Shown in pieces: positions 1-12,700 of a stretch of DNA of 64,000 nt. Position 1 is the stretch's first letter, and each line of letters opens with the position of its first letter. Made by a program: the position numbers and the translations under genes. The stretch lies in contig JACTAT010000006.1 in NCBI GenBank assembly GCA_014526335.1, positions 772,501-836,500 on the forward strand, read 5' to 3'. Origin of the DNA: Chrysaora quinquecirrha. Taxonomy: Eukaryota; Cnidaria; Scyphozoa; Semaeostomeae; Pelagiidae. The notes below the pieces were generated by a model. The model was not told the origin of the DNA. It searched no databases and was given only the letters and a program-made list of their open reading frames with translations.

Positions 1-745
1 ATTCTATTATCACATGTATGGCACACATATGGGAACACTAAGAGTTGTAATCAAGCAAAATGGTAGAAAAGAAACCGTTGCTTGGAAGAAAAATGGCAAC
101 CAAGGAAATCTTTGGTTTAAGGCCGATGTCTCGATTGAGTCAGCGAAACCATATAGGGTAAGGTATTAGAATATCGTGTCTGTGTAGAAAGGCTAATAGG
201 CTTCCAACTAGAATGACGTGTCCTTGTTAGAAGGTCAATAGGCCCAAACGCGTTTCCTCGACTGTTAAACCGATTTGGGCTCTGGCACCAGCTAGACTTA
301 TTACCTACTGAGTCCAAGTTGTCGCTCATTAAACCAAGGCTAACACCAACACGAGATCGCTCAAACTGGTTGTAATTGTAGCGGCGTGGCGGGGCAGTGG
401 AGGAGCGTAAACTAATGGCTCAGATAATAAGTGTAAGTGTAAGTGAAATTTTTGCTCTTATAACATGTTTTCCTATGGTTTTTGGCCTATCTCTGTTTGA
501 TATTTTAAGTCGTGATGTCACTCAGATCCATGTTTATGCAACCAATCAAATTGCCAATTGACAAAGCCGATACTAATGCTGTGAACTGTAATTCCTTTGA
601 GTAATTTTATTTTTTCATTTTTTCTAACCAACCTTTCCCAATTTTCAGATTATACTAGAAGCAGTTCGTGGTGCACATTACACAAGTGACGTCTCCATAG
701 ACAGTCTCATTTTTGATACTGGATTGTGCGAGAAAGAGGCTACAG
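1..745 (+). CDS. MAM domain 1 (two exons, N-terminal part cut off)
   Basis: Exon 1-157 reads in frame from base 2 and contains FYYHMYG, GTLRVVIKQNG and NQGNLWFKADVSI. This matches the central MAM pattern of an F-Y-x-H-M-x-G strand followed by a W-x-(K/R)-x-G-N-Q-G-x-x-W turn. Donor GTAAGG is at 158 (phase 0). Exon 649-745 follows TTTTCAG and gives ILEAVRG, DVSIDSLIFDTGLC, the usual MAM closing strand with its last cysteine; donor GTAAAT follows in phase 1. MAM domains mediate adhesion and oligomerisation on extracellular proteins. The beginning of the domain lies before the window. Confidence 0.87.
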
Positions 746-3700
746 GTAAATGAAACTAAGGTTATAGCTGGTTATAGAGAGGAATGCCTTGGGCTGTATG
801 ACTTGAAGAGTTAGTAATAGGCGATTTCATTTAGCTCTATAGCTAAAAGGAAACATCGTTGGCTCTCTGGTCATACAGTCCTGGTTCCAATCCCATCTAT
901 TGTGGTATGCTACTTGTGGGAAAATCCATCCTAGTGCTTTCAATTCATGGACAGTTTATAAAAATGTATAGTGCTGGAGAAGGTTCAACATAGCCGAAAC
1001 ACAAATGTTAGACTGGCGGGGAGCTATAGACTGTAAATCTTGGAGAGTTAATCGGCGATTTTATGAGCTCTGTAGCTCAGTGGGAACGTCGTTGACTCTC
1101 TGCTCGTGCAGTCCAGGTTCGAATCCCATCTACTGTTGTGTGCTGCTTGTGGAAAATTTATCCAAGTGTTAGGCATTTTGGCAAATACATTTGAATATGT
1201 ATAATGCTCTAGAAAGCTCAACATAGCCGAGAAACTAAAGTCAAATAAGAGGAGACGTTTTCATTGAGCTCTATAGCTCAGTGGAAACCTCGTTGGTTTC
1301 TGATCAAGCAGTCCAGGCTCGAATTCTATCGATTGTGGTATGCCACTTGTGAAAAAATCTATCCTAGTGCTTTCCATTCATGAACACGCAGAATAGGCTG
1401 GAATCTCATCTATTTTGGTATGCAATAGTGCTTTCTTTTCACGACAAATATGCTTGTACAAGGGATATTAATGTCTGACCTCCGTATCGTTATTTTGACC
1501 ACTTAATCTATTTCATTATCGTGAGGTATCTCAATGTTATTGTTTTTTCTTTTGCAAGCGAAGACTCCGTGTGCAGTATCATGCATATCAGACAACGAGA
1601 GACGCTTTGTATTGGATAAAACTGTATTAGATGGAACACGATGTTACAATAACAAATCACATGACATCTGCTTGAATGGGAAATGTGAGGTAAGCGTCAT
1701 TAGACCTTTTCAAAGAGATCTGGGTCAGCGCTGTATTTTCTGTAAGGTGGAGTAAGAGGCTCCTCTCCGCGTGCAACAAGCGGATTGCGGTCGCTTTAGG
1801 AGAGGTAGCGCGGCAAATTTTTCTTCAAATTCACGAATAACGGAAGAAAAAGAGGGAAAAGGAATCTGCGACAATAAATTTTGAAAATATCTCCAGAAAC
1901 TCAGAAACGATGCAAGTAAATCACAAAAAGAACAGTAAAGTTAAGTTAAAGCTAAGTTGCCGTTTTCGAGACTACTGCTAGCCCAGGGCTACTCAGTCGA
2001 CTTAAAACTTTACCCCTGGTCTGGGTGCATATAGCATATAGCATGGTGCAGCCACATCCGGCGCTCATAACCACCGACCATATAACCATTTATACAGGCA
2101 CATTTGTATTAACAACTTGCCTAAGGTTATTATCTCTGCAATCACAAGTGGAAAGACCGTGGCTCGAACCCACAACATTTTCGTTGTCAGCCCTGCACGC
2201 TGACCATTGTGCAACAAAGACCACTTGATTAACTATACTTGATTAAATGTCTCCTTGAGCAGATAAGTTGAGACATGAATCCTTACTTTCACTTTTAATC
2301 AAATTAAGCGTGAATTGTAAGCAAATTTTGCCGAACTAACTCTCTGGAAGTGACTGGAAACCAGGTCATTGCATGCGGGAAGTTTCCCTATTTTTCTTTG
2401 TATTATCATATTCGTCTCTTTGGTTCAGGTTTATGGTTGTGACAATAAATTTGGCTCTACGAAAGTCTTAGATGACTGTAATGTATGCGGAGGAGATGGT
2501 TCAACGTGTAATGCGGTGGAGGGAACCAAGGACATCGTTCCAAAACGAGGTTTGAATATAAATTTCATCACAAGAAACCTCGAGGGGAGGGTATCTTAAT
2601 AGGTTTTAGGAACGGGTAAATGCCGTTATGTAGGGGTGCCTTTTTTCTGAAAAGTGCGGAATTATCGGTATTTTTTTTTTAGGTAAGTGCGGAATTATGG
2701 GTGCTATTTCAGGAAAATTGTGGAGTTTTGGGTACTATTCTTGAGAAATTTTGCAGAATTATTAGGAGGCAAGCTTAGCATTTATGAAATGAACGCCCAG
2801 TCAGAGCTGATGTTGCACTGTAAAACATTACCTGGTTACAGTATCATCAGATGAGTTTGTTATGTCTGAAAATGTTTTCTTTACCTTGCGGAATTATGGA
2901 ATGGCATAGGATTGATCAGGTTTGCGGAATTATGGGCCACAATTTTTCAGACATGCTCGGAATTATGGGTCCAAATTTTGAACTTAAATGACACGCCCCC
3001 GTCCAAAACTAGGCTTAGATACCCCCTCGAGGAAAAAACATCATTTGTTCAGCTTTCCGTCGGTTAATTTTGCTTTAAAAATGATTAGAAAATAGTCAAT
3101 ATGTTGCTTTCTTGCAGATTATGAAAGAATTCTGAATCTTGGTCAAGACTCAACGAACTTCATTCTTGAAGAAAGGCAATCGTCTCCTTATAGAATTGGT
3201 AAGTTCAGTTTCTTGCTCCTCGAGTTTTGCAATTTTGGAACTCCTTAAGCAAGTGCATCATTTCATCAGCAATCATCTCGTGGAGATGGTTCGAAATGAA
3301 AGTTATCTGTTCTTGCATTATAAACTTATTCTCACCGATCAAGGATGTTTCTGACTCAGTATAACAGATGATAATCACGGCTTATCATGCCAAACTTTGA
3401 TATTTATCACGGCAACGTTCCATTTAGGCCCTGGCCAAACGATCAAACATTGCTGGTCAAGCATCGGAAATTTGCTTTACTAATAAAGTATTTGCTCGTT
3501 TGACCACATCACAAAACATTGTTCATGAAACAATTTTTGCTTAGGGCAAGCAAAAAATGTTTTTGAATTTTTTAGGGACATTGCCAAGCAAAGTTTTTGT
3601 TTTGCGACGTGGCCAAACGGTAAAACATTGTTTGAAGAGCAAATCTCAAATGTTTGACCAACAGTGTTTGATCGTTTGGCCACGGCCTTAGCCAGAGCAA

Positions 3701-6700
3701 GGAAAACGTTACGGTCACACGGTCATTAACCTGAGGTAGTTCAATGGAACAAAACAGTCTCATGCCACACCCAAGAAATTACTTTTCTCTTGACGAAGGG
3801 TAAACACCTTCTGGACTCTGAGCTTAGAGCGACTGACCAACGCAACAAATCGGAGATGAACCAAATTTTGCATTGTCATAAAACGATGCTCAATAAAACG
3901 ATGCCCTCACAAATATCAAAGGATTGACATTATAAGCGGTGCGGACGGAGCGATATAAGCGAGTGGAGCGGTTAAAAGCGATGCTCTCATAAATATCATT
4001 ATAAGGGATGATCAGCAAGTCTAATGTTCATTAATTATATTTTTAGGCCTGCGTGTCCCTGGATCAGTACAGGAAATATACCTCGCTGCTAAACAAGGGC
4101 ATGGGTATCATAAAATTGGTGGTGCTACGTTGTATTTTACAAATTTAGAAGACGGAAGACAAATGATCTCTTCAGCTGGTCCTTTTGACAGAGATCTTGA
4201 AGCTGTGGTAAGTTAAAGTACGAGATTCAAATGGAGATTCTTCGTTTGGTTACAGCTCTGGCTAAATCTCAAACTGGCAATCAACCTTTCAAGAAAAACA
4301 ATAGTTACAGTAGCAGAAGTAGCCTTTATAGCCTTTTGTAGTGATTCAAATGTTAAGGGCAGCTGTTTATTCGTTTATGTCTGAAGACATTAGTGACTCA
4401 AAGAAAACAACCGTTCTCCAATAAACTAAAACGTATCTACCAAAAAAGCTGCTTACACAAAGTATTAAGTTACAAGAAAATTAAATTTCATGGAGTCCCT
4501 GTCTCAACCCAACAATAATTAAATACGTCAGCATAATGAAGCAAGGGGGTAATTCACGACACCTTTTTAAACTCGCCTTTCGAATAAACGTCCCTCTTAA
4601 CAGTTAACTACTTGGAATCTCGTACACCCTCAGCTAGAATCTCTATTTTTTCCAAGGAATCTTGTATGAATCGATTTGTTTCAATAGGAATCTCATACGC
4701 TTTTTCTAGGAGTGAAATGCCCTTGGTTAAAAATCCTCAGTGCCCCTCCTTGCTATTTGCCATTTGCCTCACAGGAACATACTGTAAAAATGCATGTACA
4801 AGGACGTTTGCTGTCGATCCTTAGCCTTATAACTGCTGTTCATTTTTGGCTACAATATCTTACAGTGTAATGCAATATAATCAAAAGCATGCAATCTTTT
4901 TCTATTGCTTACCATATCCCACATGTATTGCAAGTGACAGCCTAATGCCTGACTTCTAACGCTGGGCTAAGGTCCTGACTTAGTCTAGCTGCATTGATGA
5001 GCCCTAAAGTTGGACGAAACCGGGTAGCCGAGTGTTTTAGGTGTCCGTGGTTTTTACACTTACTCGATGTAATCATAGCCTTTCTGCATTAAAACTGATG
5101 GTTTTTTGTTCGGTTTTTTCGCTATTTGGAAATGTGAAGAATTCTGATCTTTAATTACTCCTTTTCAGCTTTTTGTTGGTGACAGAACACACAGAACGCG
5201 AAGGAAAAAGGCAAAATTAAGCTTCAAATATTTTGAGAAGAAAAATGAACGAAATCTTTACAAATATGAAATTGGCCAATGGGGAAGCTGCAGTAAATCA
5301 TGTGATACAGGTTAAATTTACATTGAACTAGCTACTTCATGTTAAAGTACATCTACAATGAGTCCCGCTTTTAAGAAGCCAACATATAAGAAACTGCAGC
5401 CTGGAAAATGCAGGAAATTAAATAGGTTAAACAATGGTTTATTGTTTTCATACCATACGTTGCATCCAAAGGTATTTTTATTGAAGGCGGGGATCTACTG
5501 GTGTATAAATTAACACGAAGTAGATCTTCTTTTTGTCTCCTATTATCTCCTTCTTCCTTGTTTTCCGCATGGTACGTTTTTTATTCATTTCAATTTAGAA
5601 GTGATGTCCACTTCCCAGACACACTGGGCTAATCTTGCTTCAGTTTGGTGCAGCGTGGCATGTACTTTATACCTCGTGGTATGCTCTTTTAACATGTTTT
5701 TCTTCATTTTAGGAACTCAGAAAGCGATACTTAAATGCGTGAAAAATAAAAAGACCGATGTGGAACTTAGATATTGTTCTCACTTGAAAAAGAATGATTT
5801 ATATCGTGCTTGTAATATCGCTGATTGCAAAACATTGTGAGTAGAGCCTTCTTTATCCCTTTCACTATGGGCGTATTTTTTTGGTCACATTCTGTTTTCA
5901 GCAGACGTCTTCTCTTTTCGGCAGACGTGGAAAGGCATTTTTTTGGTACAGTCTTCTGTAAACGACAGGTTTCGCAGGTCTCCAAAACCTTCTGCTGCCG
6001 AAGCTGGAAGGTTTCGCAGACTTCGCAAGGAATCTCGTTCTGAATTTGTGCACGTTTGAAACGGGATACCCTCAAGAAATTATCGGCATCCCTTAAGAAC
6101 GGCACATGCTCAAACAAATTTCACAAGTATCGCAGCCAAGGAAACGGAAACTTTGTTCGACCTGCCAACGATTTTCGGTAGCTTTTTGGTAGAAGAAACT
6201 TTTCCCTGCCAAGTCTATAGTTTTCAGAATCCGGAGAGTCTGCCTAAAATAGAATGTGACCAAAAAAATACGCCCTATGTCTTTGGCCATCCTTTCTCTG
6301 TAGTAGCTAGTTGAGTTACTTTAACAGTTTTAGCTACACAGTTTTCTCTCCGCTTTGCAATTTGATTGGCTGAAAACGTTCGAATGCGACGGAATAATAG
6401 GGCATTATTGTCCGATAATGCCCGCTCATCACGTCAAACTTTAGAAATTTTTAGATTTAGAACGCTGCACCAAATGGCTTCCTTGTAGTGGCTTCAAACA
6501 CGTTAAGAGTTTTGCAATCATTAAGAGTCATGACCGTGCTCTGTCCATAGGGTAATAAACCATATTATAACTGTTGCTATATAATAAGGTTTAGGCTGTA
6601 GTTAGCAATCTTAGTGTGCAAAAAATTAAGGTTAAATTTGTATAATTTTTTTCATTTAGATACAAATGGGTTCTCCTTCCATGGTCTAAATGTTCTGCTA

Positions 6701-9700
6701 AATGTGGATCAGGGAGACAGAGAAGAGTCGTCGCTTGTGTTCTACGAAAACATAATAAAGTCGTGCGAAATAGCGATTGCCCACCACCTTATCCCGTTAA
6801 TTGGCGATACTGCAATACCCAACCATGTGTGACTTATGAGTGGTCTCCACGATCTTGGGGAAAATGCTCAAAGACATGCGGTGGTGGGCTACAAATGAGG
6901 ATCATTGACTGCGTCGTAACTGGCTCAAAGCAAAGAGTAGCTTTCAAGTATTGCAAGAAATCGTCACCCCCTAAAGTACGCGAATGCAATTTGCAACAAT
7001 GTGATTCATTTGGTTACAAGACCGCTGCGGTGGGCAAATGTAGCAGAACCTGCGGAGGCGGAATTCGTGGTAAAATTGTTTACTGTGTCAATAAAAGAAC
7101 TGGTGGACGAGTTGGGAATTTGTTCTGCACAGGACCACCCCCGCCCCGTATAGAAAAATGCAACTCACAGCCTTGCCCGCATTATGAATGGTTTGCTGGG
7201 AAATATGGCGCTTGTTCACAGACTTGCGACGGGGGAGAACGATATAGAAAGGTTTATTGTCTTGAGAAAAGATCAAAGATTCAAGTTGATGATGCTTATT
7301 GTAAAGATAGAAAACCAGAGGAAAGTGAGACTTGTGATAACCCCCCGTGTAGCAGGTACGTGTTAGATTACTCTTAGGTGCCATATAAACGTGCCCCCCC
7401 ATGTTTATTAATTTTGAGCTTTTTCCCCCACCCCCTTCTGCCTCTTCTTCAAGTCGAAGCCCGGGTGCAAGCTGAGCTCTTATGTTAAAGAAACGTAAAG
7501 GGAATCGACTTACATAAACTGTGTACCTTACCTTCATGTCCATTTCTGGACGAATTTCCTATAGTGAAGTCACTAGCATTTACTAACTTTTACATTATCA
7601 AAATTGCGACAAACAGCCTTAAAAGGTGTTTTCGTTTGACACTATTAAAAGTACAGGGTGGCCCAGAAAAAAGGGACCCCCTAACTAAATTATTTATAAA
7701 TAATTTTTTCTTAAGTTGGAATTTCATGAAATTTTTACTACATGATATTCAACTCAATTGAGATATATCATGTAAATATCATGATGATATAGGTTAGTAT
7801 CTCTGAATAAATTGATTTTAAAACTTAACAATCCAAAAACGTACTGTAACAAAATATGCAACATTATACCCTTACGTAATCCTTACGCAACAAAACAGAA
7901 AAATCAATAACTCATTCTTTCAGTCAAATGATATTCAAAATGTCCTCAATCCTTCTCAATACACTTCTCTAATATGACTGACCATTCATTAATGGTCGGG
8001 ACAATTTACTCTGGGATAATGATTCTCCTTCACGCACGATTGCAGTACAGTACGCAATGATGGAATAAACAGCTGGTTTTTGGACATCATGAATTTAATG
8101 TTCCATTGAGCCGAGATGGAAGCTCTTATCACCAACATATTTCTACACGATAGCGCACTTGACTTGAATATTACCTGGTATAAATTTGATAAAATTCCTC
8201 CTTGAGAAAATTTATTCAGAAATTATTTACCTAAGGGGGTCCCTTTTTTTTGGGCCACCCTGTATAAACGTCAGAAACAGACTGAAACAATTGACAAAAG
8301 CGGAATTTATACCCAGATGCGGGGCGAAATGCACCAATCAAAAAAGTGTAGCTGAATTTCTATTGTGTTTTGAACACCAATCAGCTTGTGGGATACAGTG
8401 GGAAGAGCAATAGAATTAATTGAATAGTTCAAGTGAGAAAAAATACTCTTTCTGTCTACACAGAACCGGCCTTTTGGTATATTGCCGTAAACACTTTCCC
8501 TTAAACTTTCCGAAATTCGTGACGGGATGCCATTTCGATCTGCACTTTTGTATCAATTCGGCCTTGCTCAATTGTTTCGGTCTGTTTCTGAGGTCCATTC
8601 TCTGAAAAGTGTAAAAAGAAAAGAGCGCGTTAAAATTTGCCCTACTGTTTCCGCTTGTTATCACTTATACTTTCTTACAAGCCGAGATTAAGATCATTAG
8701 ATGAAAACTTTTTCTTTTATCTTTCAGTTATTTCTGGGAAGAAGGAAAATGGTCTTCCTGTGATGCTGTTTGCGGACAAGGTGTCCAGAATCGTACCGTA
8801 CAATGTCTGATGGAAGGAACACGATCTGTCTCGCCAGATTCACGTTGTAGTGCAACTGTCAGTAAACCTCCGACAGTTCAATCGTGTCAAGTCGAGGATT
8901 GCGCGACACAAGGTTTGTCTCGGTGTTTTCTCTCAATTACTGTAATACCACAAAGAGTTCATGATAAATTCAAATATCTATTGTAATGACACTTTTTGCT
9001 TGCAACTATGAAGGGTGAAGGTGAAGGTGAAATGGTGCCAGTGGCTAGACTCTCAGTAGTCTAATCGAGACGTCGACCCTGTCTATGACGCTACCGTGGG
9101 TGGGCGCAACCAGCCTCATTCCCAGGTCCCTAAAGTGCTCTTTCCAAACGGAAATCTTTTCGAGACCTGGTACCTGAGAGTTCTGTAAGAAAAGGGCAAG
9201 AAACATATAATTTAATAGTTTCTGTTGTTATCGTGTTGTTGCTGCTGCAATGGTTGTTGTTGTTGTTGTAACTTCATTGCCTTTGTTGTTGATTTACCTC
9301 TCCCAAGCTTCACCCAGGATTGGATATTGTCTTCAATGTCCTCTCACTACCCTATAAATAGATATTACGTAATGGCTAACTGAATGAATGAATCGAAACC
9401 AGCTGCGGAATTCTTTCTATTGAGCAACCCACAATAATTTCCAAATTTAGTTGCTCGTTAAATGAATCGCAAATGGCCTGAAAACATCTGCCTGTCTTCT
9501 TCCTAATAAGAAAACCTGATTATCTTCTCCGTGCTGTGTCATCCAACTCTTTTCAGTCTTCGATTTCAGCACACTGAAGACTGTTTTCTGGCCTTTCCCT
9601 TTCGCCAATAGCTATAATCTAAACCTATTCTAATCACAGAGAGGCTTACGAGAAGTGGAAATATGCTGAAAATGTTTCTAAGTTATTTTCTGTTTGACAC

Positions 9701-12700
9701 TCCTTAGAGCATAAAACTTCCAAAAAAGACCAAAGACCAATATATTTAGTTAGGCCCGTCGGGAAATGTACAAAAAGATGCAGGTGAATTTAGGCTATAA
9801 AAACGTTAAGGCCTGGCTAAATTAGGAGACATGTCGCGCGCGACATTGATGTCCCTTCGGTGTCTCCCTGTTTAGCCACCTCGGAAACTTTGTATCCCGC
9901 GAAAAGCTTGTAGCAAGAGACACGCAAATGTTTCTAGGAGACAACAGAAACATATTTTGTCTCTGCGGCATGCAAATGACTTAGGGGACATGTTGCCCGC
10001 TTGTCACTATCGTGTGTAGCCACCCTGGGACACACGCCGAATACAGTGTCGCGTGCGACAAGTCTCCTGGTTTAACCATGGCTTTAAGCTTCCATCGGCA
10101 GACAGTATAAGGGGATGAAACATAACCTATCCAGCTTAACTTTTCTAATAGGCTTATCCCATGTTTCAGTCTATTTCTAGGTGACCTTGCTGTGTGGAAA
10201 ATATTCGTTTTGTTTTCTTATGCTAACAATATCTACTATTTTCAGCAATTTCAATAGCCCGTAGCACCTAGTGGTCTTTATGTCTTTTCGTTATTCAAAT
10301 CCTTTAAGCTTTGCTGTGTTTCTTCCACAGATTCACTAACTTGCAACTTTGATGATAATCATTTCTGCAACTGGAATAACGAAGTTGGAGATGATTTTAA
10401 CTGGGATATTGGAAAAAGCACACCAACTCTTACCACTGGGCCTGACAGAGATCATACAACAAGAAGAGGTACACGTTCTTAAATACCCTTGTTTTTATAC
10501 GTACATACCTATATCTATGTATATTGCTATGTATATGTGTATCTGAATGGCCATCGTAGCTATATACCCTATCTACCAATACACCCTATTTAACCTTGTG
10601 TTTACCATTCAGGAAAATTCCATTAACTGATGAATCCTTGATGAAGCTGAAACATAAAAACCTAAATGATATGATGGGCCTTGGGCTGTATGACTTGGAG
10701 AGTTTGACTAAAACTTTCATTGAGGTCTTTGGCTCAGGGGGTTTTTTGTCAGCCCTCTAATCATCTGCTCTAGCTTAACAACTTCATCTATTTCGGTATT
10801 CACTCGTGGAAAAACCTATCCTACTTCTAGATATGTATGGTTCTGAAGATGGCTAAACTGCCATATGAAGCCAAATAAGAGCCTAGAATTGGCTGTATGT
10901 TTTGGAGGTTACTTGACGGTCTCACCGAGCTTCATTTAGCTCTTTAGCTCACTGGAATCGTCGTTGGCTCTCTGATCATGCAATCTGGGGTTTGATTCCC
11001 ATCAACTGCGATATGCCACTTATGGAAAAGTCTATACCCTATATTACCTATTATATTTTCAATAGCTATGTACTTCTAAGTAGCGTTTCTCAACATCAAT
11101 TAATATGGGCATTATCGGATATTATCGTGACAGGCCTGAATTTCGCTGTTGATTGGCAACTGTTGTAGAACGGTATAAAGTAGCCAGCGTACTTTACAAA
11201 GACCTGTTTGTTTATTTGGTATACCGGATTAGCGAAAGGCTTGCTCAAACGATTTGGGAACATTGTGTACTAAAGCAGTACTGTGAGGTAGACAGAAAGT
11301 GTAGATAGTCACATACACTTGCTTTTTTTGCAAGATATGTGTTTCTGTGCTTAGCACAAGGGACCACTGAATAGTTTAGACCTTATCTAAGCAATGCGAC
11401 TGCGGTCTTTCCTCTCGACGTGACCGCACCTCGTGATTCATGAGGCCTTTTCTTGTTATTAACTTTTCGATGCCCTCTCAATATGTCAACGATAGCATTT
11501 CCACATTAACGGCGCCTTTAGCTCTCCGTTTTAAAGTACCAGACATTATTCGAAAATTTCATATCTTTCTGCAAAAGTTACTAAATCACTCTATTTTTTT
11601 CCATAGGGAGATTCGCGTACATTGAAACATCATCACCCCGTCTCTCAAGAGATCGAGCAATGCTTGGAAGTCCGATGGTTAACTTAAAACGAGGCTGTTT
11701 CTCGTTCTGGTATCACATGCGAGGCAGTGGAATGGGACGACTGATGGTTTACTTTGTGAATGATTTGAATTACAGAAAGAATGTTTTACTAGAGAACGTT
11801 ATCAAGGTGATCATTGGAAGAAAGCTAATATTCCAATTCCTAAGGATACACCAAAAGGATTCAAGGTAGATTGTTAGCTACTTTTCTGCTCTTTGATATC
11901 TCACAAGGCTAAGCATTCTAAATCCAAATACCCATGCTTCCACTAAACTTGATTGAACCCAGTTGTTTAAAAAAAGAATTGAGGTATCGCTTAGGCTGGA
12001 GAGCACCGTAGCGTAGTGGTTAGCACTTAGACTTATTACCTTCCTGCCACTCTTTCGGAAACAGCTTCTAACAACTACAACAACATACAGCTGTTTCCTC
12101 AGAGTAGTTGCAGCGGGGTGGTGTAGTGTGGAGGAGCGTAGACTACGACGAATGTAATAAGTCTAGTTAGCACTTGCGCCATTTGGGCTCAAGTTCTGTG
12201 GTTCAAATTTAGGTTAGGGAGCACAAATTTACAAGGTATAAGAATCTTGCTGTCGGTGACACCGCACCAACGCACCAAGGTGTAAAATTGGTACGTTAGT
12301 GATGAAGGCCTAAAACCCTCGTAGCGCCGACTGTATGGCTGCACGCTAGTTAATACTTTCCAGGGAGTATAGCAAAAATAATGGAAAAGAAATTGCCTGA
12401 GCTAAGGGGGTAAATAGTTGTAAAGCGTTGTTGAATATGTCCAGTTATAGATAACGGCGCTATATAAAAGCCATGACCTTTACCTTTAGGCCTGACGTCG
12501 AGCCTTGTCGTGCCGCGCCAACAGGAGTTTAGTTGGACTGTAGTTCGACTAGGTACGCCTCTGTTTCATGACGCATTTTCTAGTCGCGCCGTACGTCACA
12601 AAAATAATGTTAACAATTGAACATATTTTCAACAATCGTCCATTCACCTGACCATGGCTTGGGACGAGATTTTTGCAGATCTGGCTTTGGAGTTGAGGTG

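Noticed and set aside
2369..2599. Open frame beginning with a signal-peptide-like sequence leading into the ADAMTS cysteine-rich exon
   Set aside because: The hydrophobic part is the T-rich tract before the acceptor at 2428; upstream exons in matching phase make an internal start unnecessary.
5767..6117. 116-codon minus-strand open frame
   Set aside because: Lies in the complement of a TSP1 exon and of the 5869-6275 MITE.
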